A stretch of DNA of 64,000 nucleotides. Source: UBA10649 sp965227045 (GTDB taxonomy: Bacteria > Actinomycetota > Actinomycetes > S36-B12). Positions 58,411 to 64,000 of the stretch are shown piece after piece; position 1 is the first letter of the stretch; the number at the start of each line of letters is the position of its first letter. Where the stretch lies: the NCBI GenBank assembly GCA_965227045.1, contig OZ245718.1:3394971-3458970 (forward strand). The letters are read 5' to 3'. The notes below the pieces were generated by a model. The model did not search any database. It was not told the origin of the DNA and saw only the letters and a list, made by a program, of their open reading frames with translations. The position numbers were made by a program, and so were the translations under genes.

Positions 58411-58546
58411 GTGCCCTCCTCTGCGTCCTGACGTGCCTGACGCTCGTACTCTGCCCGAAGATCCTCGCCGACGGACCGGGAAATTGGATCGTCCCTGGCC
58501 AAATACACCTAGAGCGCTCGGTAGCGGGTGCGTCACCGCGTGCTGG

Positions 58547-59068
58547 CTAGGCCGGATCAGAGCTAGTGTTCGCGATCGCCGTCGCGTGGCTGACGATCTC
58601 GTCGACGACCTGGGCGAGCGGTCGGGTGGCATCGATCCGGATGCCCCCTTTCGGGGTGTCTTCTCCAGTTCGATGCAGCCGTGCCACGAGGTCGCGTTCT
58701 GCTTGCTGCGCACCGAACTCGTCTTCCGGCCGCTGACCGAGTCGTCGGTTCAAGGTGTCCGTGTCGATCTCCAGGACGAAGACCCCGTCGAACAGATCCT
58801 GAAACTTCGCTAAGTTTCGGCTGCCTCCGCAGAAGAAGGTAAGCAACTCGCCGGGATCGGCTACCAGGGCTCGGACTCTGTCCACGTGCCAGATGTGGTT
58901 CCAGTGCGACGGTTCGCCATTCGTCGGCTCCCCGTTTTCGGGGTCTCCTTGATATGCCAGGTCTGTGTCGCCATTGATGGCATGGAACCCCCGACGGCGA
59001 AGTTCCAGGCAAACAGACGTCTTGCCGGTACCAGAGACACCCTCGATCAGGAAGTTATGCCTGCCCAC
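58547..59068 (-). CDS. P-loop NTPase / nucleoside-kinase-like protein
   Basis: 173 residues. Walker A EGVSGTGKTS at the N-terminus, HAINGDTDL, WHVDRVRAL, FFCGGSRNL and the helix DTDTLNRRLGQRPEDEFG. The fold is that of small adenylate-kinase-like ATPases (AAA_18/shikimate-kinase group) acting on nucleotides or small phosphoryl acceptors. GTG start. Stand-alone gene between the 58410 membrane gene and the histidine kinase. Confidence 0.78.
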   Translation of the reverse strand: MGRHNFLIEGVSGTGKTSVCLELRRRGFHAINGDTDLAYQGDPENGEPTNGEPSHWNHIWHVDRVRALVADPGELLTFFCGGSRNLAKFQDLFDGVFVLEIDTDTLNRRLGQRPEDEFGAQQAERDLVARLHRTGEDTPKGGIRIDATRPLAQVVDEIVSHATAIANTSSDPA

Positions 59069-59138
59069 CGCCCGACCGTACAGGCCGTCGAGCAGTCGAC
59101 GTGGCTGCCAACACCCGGGCAGAATGAAGCGATCTCGC

Positions 59139-60185
59139 CTATGCGCCGCGGGCCAGCGTCATGGGCAGCCTGATTGTGAACGTCGCGCCGAGCCCGGCGC
59201 CGGGACTGGCCGCGACGATCGTCCCTCCGTGGTCGCTGATAATCGCGCGGGCGATGGTCAGGCCCAGGCCGCTGCCGGAGCCGTCGCCCGAGCGTCGAGA
59301 GGTGTCGACGCGATGGAAGCGGGCGAAGACCACCTCGAGTTGGTCGGCGGGAATCCCGTCGCCGTCATCGGCTACCCGCATGACCGCGGTGCGGCCCTCG
59401 ACCGAGAGGCTGACGGACACATGGCCGCTCTCGTGCGTGTGGCGCAGCGCGTTGTCGAGCAGATTCGCGAGCACCTGCTTGAGCCGGTCGGCGTCGGCAC
59501 GAACGCGTACCGGTCGGTCGGTGCCGAGCGCCACGACGTCGATGCCCTTCACGCGCGACCGAGGCACGACGGCCTCGGCCGCGGCGATCACGACGTCGCG
59601 GAGGTCGGTGACCTCAAGGGTGAGGTTGAGCGCGTGCTCCTCCGCGGCGGCGGTCTCGCGCAAGTCCGCCGTCAGTCGCCGAAGCCGGGACACCTGGTCG
59701 CGCATCGTCGACCACGACGCCGCGTCAGGAGCGACCACGCCGTCCTCAAGTCCGTCGATGTACGCCTCGAGCGTGGCAAGCGGGGTGCGGATCTCGTGCG
59801 CGAGGTCGGAGAGCAGCCGGATGCGCGATGCCTCGGTGTCGGACAGGCGGGCCGACATGCGCGTGAATGCGTCGGACAGACGCTGCAGCTCGATGCTGAA
59901 CGTCGCGTCAGGCACCTTGACCGAGTACGTCCCCGAGGCGACCGCGTCGACCGCGTCGGCGAGCGCCTCGATGGGTCGGGCGATCCGTCGGGCGAGGATC
60001 CACGACACCACTCCCGCCGCGACGACCGACGCTGCGGCCGCCACGATCAAAGAGACCGCGACGGGTGCCGCGAACGGCCCGCGGTGGGCGAGTTCCGCGG
60101 TGCCCAGCCAGGTGACGGTGACGACCGTGACGACGACGGCCAGGACGATGAGGATCCGAGTGAGGAACCTCGGGGATGAGCGCAT
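59139..60185 (-). CDS. Sensor histidine kinase
   Basis: 348 residues. Two membrane helices (about 8-28 and 42-65) with a very short extracytoplasmic loop, HAMP (RRIARPIEALADAVDAV), HisKA with His130 in LAHEIRTPL, and an ATPase domain (NLLDNALRHTHESG, DDGDGIP, GSGLGL). Phosphorylates the regulator coded just before it; ATG 60185 overlaps that stop by one base (TGATG). Confidence 0.93.
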   Translation of the reverse strand: MRSSPRFLTRILIVLAVVVTVVTVTWLGTAELAHRGPFAAPVAVSLIVAAAASVVAAGVVSWILARRIARPIEALADAVDAVASGTYSVKVPDATFSIELQRLSDAFTRMSARLSDTEASRIRLLSDLAHEIRTPLATLEAYIDGLEDGVVAPDAASWSTMRDQVSRLRRLTADLRETAAAEEHALNLTLEVTDLRDVVIAAAEAVVPRSRVKGIDVVALGTDRPVRVRADADRLKQVLANLLDNALRHTHESGHVSVSLSVEGRTAVMRVADDGDGIPADQLEVVFARFHRVDTSRRSGDGSGSGLGLTIARAIISDHGGTIVAASPGAGLGATFTIRLPMTLARGA

Positions 60186-60877
60186 CAGCCCTGACCCAGC
60201 CCGTAGCCGACGCCGCGGACCGTCCGGATGAAGCGTGGCTCGGTGGCGTCGTCTCCGAGCTTGCGGCGCAGGTGGCCGATGTGGACGTCGACGACGTGCT
60301 CGTCGCCGTACCAGTCCGAACCCCACACCTCGTCGATGAGATTGCGACGGGACAGCGCGGCGCGGGGCTTGGTGACCATGGCGGCGAGGAGGTCGAACTC
60401 GGTTCGGGTGAGGTCGATCGGCTCGTCGGACACCGAGACGACGCGGGCCTCTAGGTCGACGGCGAGGTCGCCGATGACGATGGCCTCGGCTTCTGGAAGC
60501 TGGCTTTGCCGCGGCCGGCGCAGCATGGCCCGGATCCGGGCGATGAGCTCGCGCGGTGAGAACGGCTTGACGAGGTAGTCGTCGGCGCCGACAGACAGGC
60601 CGACGATCTTGTCCACCTCCTCATCGCGGGCGGTCAGGATGATCACGTACGCGTCGGTGAACTGCCGGATCTGTCGGCAGACCTCGATGCCGTCTATTCC
60701 GGGCAGCATCAGGTCAAGGAGGATCAGTCCGGGGTCGTCCTGACGGGCCCTGTCGACCGCCGTGGGGCCGTCGAAGGCCTGACAGACCTCGAACCCCTCG
60801 CGCTCCAGATAGCTCGTGATCACCCCGACGAGGGGCTTCTCGTCATCGACCACGAGCACCCGGATCACGTCAGCCAT
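60185..60877 (-). CDS. OmpR/PhoB-type response regulator
   Basis: 230 residues from ATG 60877. Receiver domain with Asp55 phosphorylation site (LLDLMLPG), DDEK acids near 11-12 and Lys104 (YLVKPF); a winged helix C-terminal domain (IDLTRTEFDLLAAM, HVVDVHIGHLRRKLG). Pairs with the histidine kinase. It is divergent from the NlpC/P60 gene, so the pair may control envelope growth. ATG 60910 is an alternative start. Confidence 0.93.
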   Translation of the reverse strand: MADVIRVLVVDDEKPLVGVITSYLEREGFEVCQAFDGPTAVDRARQDDPGLILLDLMLPGIDGIEVCRQIRQFTDAYVIILTARDEEVDKIVGLSVGADDYLVKPFSPRELIARIRAMLRRPRQSQLPEAEAIVIGDLAVDLEARVVSVSDEPIDLTRTEFDLLAAMVTKPRAALSRRNLIDEVWGSDWYGDEHVVDVHIGHLRRKLGDDATEPRFIRTVRGVGYGLGQG

Positions 60878-60955
60878 AGGGGCATTCTCCGGTGTGGGCC
60901 CTTCCTTCATCGAATCTTCATGGTTCGTGGCACGAAGTGGAGGGGAGGTGGAGGC

Positions 60956-62074
60956 ATGGTTAATGACATGCGGACACGGCGGGTGGCTCTGGCGACCCTC
61001 CTCGCCGGAGTCATGATCATCTCGCTCGGCTCGCTGTCCACCTCGTCCGCAGCACCCCGCAAGGACCTCAATCAGGTCCAGGCTCAGGTCGAGGACCTCC
61101 AGATGCAGGCCGAGGCCGCTGCTGAGCGCGCCGGGCTGGCCCTGCAGAAGCTCAACGGCATCTCCTCGCAGCTCAACTCCATCCAGAACCGCGCCGAGCG
61201 CGAGCGCGCCGACCTGCGCATGTCGATGAGCACGATCGACGACATCGCGCGGGCCGCCTACGCGAGCGGCGGCGTCGACCCCACGCTCGAGGTCCTCATG
61301 GCGGAGGATCCGGCGGAGTTCCTCGCGCAGGCTGCCGTCATGGGTCAGCTCGAGCAGACCCAGATCACCCAGCTGCGCCAGGCGCAGACGTCGCGGCTAA
61401 GGCTGGCGCAGACCGAGGCCGAGATCAGCGACCGCGAGGGCGACGCCCAGCAGGTTCGCGACGAGATGTCGTCGGCCAAGGAAGAAGCCGACGCACGCCT
61501 GGCCGACGCCGAGGCCGTCCTCGCCACCCTCCAGGAGGAGGAGCGCCAGCGGCTGGCGCGCTTGGCCGAGGAGCGCCGCCAGCAGCAGATCGCGCAGGCG
61601 GCCGCGGAGGCCAAGGCGGCTCAGCAGGCCTACAACAACTCCACGACCAGCACCACGTCGTCCTCGTCCTCGGATGCGGCCGAGTCGGGTGGCGGCTTCT
61701 CCGGCGGCTCGCGAGCTCAGGTCGCGATCCAGTACGCGCTCGCGCAGGTCGGCGATCCGTACTCATTCAGCGCCAACCCGCCGTCCTCGTGGGACTGCTC
61801 GAAGCTCACCGCCGCCGCGTGGGGTCAGGCTGGCGTCGGGCTCACCGCGCTCAGCTACACGCAGTGGGACCAGACCCAGCACATTCCGGTCAGCGACATC
61901 CAGCCCGGTGACCTGGTCTTCTACTTCGGCAGCGGCGCGCATCACGTGGGCATGTACATCGGCGGCGGCAAGATGGTGCACGCGGCCAACCCGAGTTCGG
62001 GCGTGGAGGTCACGGACTTCCTCGGGCCCTGGTACGGCGACCGCTTCAGCGGTGTCGGCCGCGTCGTCGGCTAA
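60956..62074 (+). CDS. NlpC/P60 peptidoglycan endopeptidase with coiled coil (RipA-like)
   Basis: 372 residues. Signal peptide, a long coiled coil (about 35-220; Gln/Glu/Ala-rich), a Ser/Thr linker, and an NlpC/P60 domain with Cys281 (WDCSKLTAAAW) and His in HHVGMYIGGGKMVHA. The usual DCSG is DCSK. Cleaves peptide cross-links of the wall; in mycobacterial RipA the coiled coil blocks the active site. AGGGGAGG lies 7 nt before ATG 60956. Divergent from the two-component genes. Confidence 0.9.
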   Translation: MVNDMRTRRVALATLLAGVMIISLGSLSTSSAAPRKDLNQVQAQVEDLQMQAEAAAERAGLALQKLNGISSQLNSIQNRAERERADLRMSMSTIDDIARAAYASGGVDPTLEVLMAEDPAEFLAQAAVMGQLEQTQITQLRQAQTSRLRLAQTEAEISDREGDAQQVRDEMSSAKEEADARLADAEAVLATLQEEERQRLARLAEERRQQQIAQAAAEAKAAQQAYNNSTTSTTSSSSSDAAESGGGFSGGSRAQVAIQYALAQVGDPYSFSANPPSSWDCSKLTAAAWGQAGVGLTALSYTQWDQTQHIPVSDIQPGDLVFYFGSGAHHVGMYIGGGKMVHAANPSSGVEVTDFLGPWYGDRFSGVGRVVG

Positions 62075-62081
62075 CACCCCC

Positions 62082-62175
62082 CCCGAATTGAACCGCCTCC
62101 CGGGTCAAATCCCGGTTTGGGCGCCGTTTTAGCCCCCGGAACGCCGATTTGACCCGGGAGGCGGTTCAATTCGGG
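62082..62175. terminator. 30-bp perfect inverted repeat between convergent genes
   Basis: Arms 62082-62111 and 62146-62175 are perfectly complementary over 30 bp (parts GAATTGAACCGCCTCCC, GGGTCAAATC), with a 34-nt centre that can itself pair. It runs from 7 nt after the NlpC/P60 stop into the last codons of the convergent SDR gene, whose TGA lies inside the right arm. Bidirectional terminator is the simplest reading. Confidence 0.75.
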
Positions 62176-62933
62176 ACGCGGTGGACCTTGTGCTGGGCCG
62201 CCTGGGCCACCGGCCGGATGACCATCAGGTCGACGTTGAAGTGCGCGGGCAGCGTTGCGATCCAGGCCACCGACTCGGCGACGTCGTCCGCGGTCAGCGG
62301 GTCGGCAACACCCTCGTAGACCTTCGCTGCCTTGTCGACATCGCCGCTGAAGCGGTTCTTGGCGAACTCGTCGGTGCGCACCATGCCCGGCGCAATCTCG
62401 CTGACGCGCACGGGGAGTCCGCTGAGCTCAAGGCGCAGCGTGCCCGCGATGGCCGCCACCGCATGCTTGGCCGCGACGTAGCTGCCGCCGTTCTCGTACG
62501 CCACGCGACCGGCGGTGGAGCCCATCAGCACGATGAGGCCGCGGCCGGAGTCGATCAGTGCGGGCAGCAGGGCACGCACAGTCCGCACCGTGCCCAGCAC
62601 GTTGACGTCGAGGGTCTGCTGCCACGAGTCGAGATCGGAGTCGGCGATCGTCGCGGCGTCGAACGCGCCGCCGGCGTTCGCCACGAGAACAGTCACGTCG
62701 AGGTCGGCGATGTGTGCGACGAGCCGGTCGACGCTGGACTGATCGGTGACGTCCAACGGCCACGGCTCGATCAGGGGCTCGTCGGCATGGACCTGGTCGA
62801 GCAGTTCGGTGCGGCGGGCGGCGGCGATGACGCGGAAGCCCCGTGCCGCGAGTGCGCGAGCGGTCGATGCGCCGATCCCGCTGCTGGCACCCGTGACGAC
62901 CGCGACTCCGAGATCGGGCAGTGGATCGGTCAT
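62166..62933 (-). CDS. SDR family oxidoreductase
   Basis: 255 residues. TGASSGIGAST, NAGG (VANAGGAF), Ser in LMGSTAGRV and YVAAK active site; VSEIAPGMVRTDEF follows. NADP-type short-chain dehydrogenase; it resembles serine/3-hydroxy acid dehydrogenases (YdfG). ATG 62933 is 7 nt after GGGAGAAC. The stop codon lies inside the palindrome. Divergent from iolD. Confidence 0.9.
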   Translation of the reverse strand: MTDPLPDLGVAVVTGASSGIGASTARALAARGFRVIAAARRTELLDQVHADEPLIEPWPLDVTDQSSVDRLVAHIADLDVTVLVANAGGAFDAATIADSDLDSWQQTLDVNVLGTVRTVRALLPALIDSGRGLIVLMGSTAGRVAYENGGSYVAAKHAVAAIAGTLRLELSGLPVRVSEIAPGMVRTDEFAKNRFSGDVDKAAKVYEGVADPLTADDVAESVAWIATLPAHFNVDLMVIRPVAQAAQHKVHRVPN

Positions 62934-63047
62934 TGCTGTTCTCCCTCGATCACGCGACGCGCGAAGACTATGCCACGCGAAGCGCGCATTGCCCGGTCGC
63001 TCGGCGCCGCACCCTTCTAGGCTGGGTGGCGGAGAGCGGAGGCGGCG

Positions 63048-64000
63048 GTGGCGACCGAGAGACTGACGACGGCCGAGGCGATCGTTCGCTTCCTCGTCGC
63101 CCAGCAGATCTCCGACGACCGCACCGGCGAGACGATTCCGCTGATTCCTGGCGTCTTCGCGATCTTCGGCCATGGCAATGCGCTGAGCCTCGGCGAGGCC
63201 CTCGAACGGCATCGCGGCAGCATCCGCACCATTCGCGGCCAGAACGAGAGCGCCATGGCTCTCGCGGCGGTCGGGTACGCAAAGGCCGCGCGTCGTCGGC
63301 AGATCATGGCGGTCACGACGTCGATCGGGCCGGGAGCCCTCAACACCGTCGTCGCGGCCGGCACGGCGATGGCGAACCGCCTGCCGCTCCTGCTGCTGCT
63401 CGGCGACGGCTTCGAGTCGCGCGACCCGGACCCTGTGCTCCAGCAGCTCGAGCACTTCGGCCGACCGGCAACGTCGGCCAACGATGCCCTCAAGCCGGTG
63501 AGCCGCTACTGGGACAAGATCACGTCTCCTTCCCAGGTCGTCTCGTCTCTGCCGCAGGCGATCGGTCTCCTGCTCGATCCCGCCGACTGCGGCCCGGCGA
63601 CGCTGGCCCTCCCGCAGGACGTGCAGGCGGCGGCCTATGACTTCCCCACAGCGCTGTTCGACCCGGTCGTCCACTCCATCCGCCGGCCGCGCCCGTCGAC
63701 CGGTGAGATCCGTGCGGCCGCCGAGGCGATCCGTGCCTCACGCCAGCCGCTCATCATCGCGGGCGGCGGCGTGCACTACTCGCTCGCGGAAGCCGAACTG
63801 TCCGAGTTCGCGTCACGATTCGGCATCCCGGTGATGGAGACCGTTGCCGGCAAGTCGTCGCTGGTTGCCACCGATGCGAGTTACGCCGGACCGATCGGCG
63901 TATTCGGTGAGACGGCCGGACACGCCGTGGCATGGAACGCCGACACGGTCCTTGCGATCGGCACGCGACTGCAGGACTTCACCACCGAGTCCGGCACCGT
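63048..64000 (+). CDS. iolD: IolD: trihydroxycyclohexane-1,2-dione hydrolase, N-terminal part
   Basis: Open from GTG 63048 to the window edge (about 317 residues). Reads TTAEAIVRFLVAQQ, VFAIFGHGNALSLGEAL, RGQNESAMALAAVGYAKA, TTSIGPGALNTVVAAGTA, LALPQDVQAAAYDFP, RPLIIAGGGV-like PLIIAGGGVHYS and GTRLQDFTTESG, the thiamine-diphosphate enzyme pattern of IolD. It opens the ring of 3D-trihydroxycyclohexanedione in myo-inositol catabolism. GGAGG lies 5 nt before the start. Other iol genes may follow outside the window. Confidence 0.9.
   Translation, partial: MATERLTTAEAIVRFLVAQQISDDRTGETIPLIPGVFAIFGHGNALSLGEALERHRGSIRTIRGQNESAMALAAVGYAKAARRRQIMAVTTSIGPGALNTVVAAGTAMANRLPLLLLLGDGFESRDPDPVLQQLEHFGRPATSANDALKPVSRYWDKITSPSQVVSSLPQAIGLLLDPADCGPATLALPQDVQAAAYDFPTALFDPVVHSIRRPRPSTGEIRAAAEAIRASRQPLIIAGGGVHYSLAEAELSEFASRFGIPVMETVAGKSSLVATDASYAGPIGVFGETAGHAVAWNADTVLAIGTRLQDFTTESGT

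Noticed and set aside
62100..62115. GGTCAAATCCC resembling a tRNA T-loop
   Set aside because: No acceptor, D or anticodon stem around it; it belongs to the 30-bp inverted repeat.

Overview
This is a GC-rich, densely packed chromosomal window from an actinobacterium. The evidence is the frequent GTG/TTG starts, many 1-4 nt gene overlaps (ATGA, GTGA, TGATG), several probably leaderless starts, a SigK/RskA/DipZ-type cluster, a homologue of the mycothiol-linked nitroreductase Rv2466c, a transglycosylase (Rpf-like) secreted protein and an NlpC/P60 hydrolase. I cannot name a genus. I saw no rRNA, tRNA, CRISPR array, transposase or phage gene. Both ends are cut: an OsmC-like gene on the left and an iolD-like gene on the right.

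Layout. 1-2.4 kb: OsmC end, secreted metalloprotease with PKD domain, GNAT, DUF427. 2.4-5.9 kb: dipZ, lipoprotein, sigK, rskA; dipZ and the lipoprotein share identical promoter-like boxes. 5.9-13.9 kb: two divergent operons, one with a PEP-synthase/rifampicin-phosphotransferase-like enzyme, an EthD-SRPBCC protein, TetR and MFS, the other with HAD, APH kinase and DUF6285, separated by a palindrome that covers the start codons. 13.9-15.2 kb: Xre/RES toxin-antitoxin module. 15.2-19.2 kb: secreted protein, decayed GNAT, esterase, dsbB with a tiny coupled membrane gene, class I aldolase. 19.3-22.2 kb: lipoproteins, Rv2466c-like protein, small membrane proteins. 22.2-27.9 kb: operon of DUF429 protein, processive GT2, GGDEF protein and tandem-ABM membrane protein, plus AKR and YjbR. 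28-38 kb: FAD monooxygenase, VOC protein, LemA/DUF2207/ABC transporter operon and two paralogous GGDEF genes (one frameshifted). 38-41.3 kb: TMEM175-like channel, DEAD-box helicase with a structured leader, histidine phosphatase and small proteins. 41.3-49.9 kb: APH/acyl-CoA dehydrogenase pair, membrane and secreted proteins, UbiA, SDR, enone reductase, epoxide hydrolase and P450. 49.9-56.6 kb: circularly permuted amine oxidase, alpha/beta hydrolase, tandem GGEEF cyclases, structured leader and Rpf-like protein. 56.6-64 kb: LysR, small proteins, P-loop protein, two-component system, NlpC/P60, SDR, iolD.

Themes. (1) Lipophilic acid and xenobiotic metabolism: P450 + epoxide hydrolase, acyl-CoA dehydrogenase + APH, and a second HAD-APH-DUF6285 set that together contain all the modules of ACAD10/ACAD11-type 4-hydroxyacyl-CoA chemistry. 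(2) c-di-GMP signalling: five GGDEF-type genes in three places, one joined to an exopolysaccharide-synthase-like GT2. (3) Envelope biology: disulfide/thiol proteins (DipZ, DsbB), many lipoproteins and peptidoglycan enzymes. Regulatory structures of interest include a Shine-Dalgarno-masking hairpin before the DEAD-box gene and long, nearly perfect inverted repeats at gene ends.
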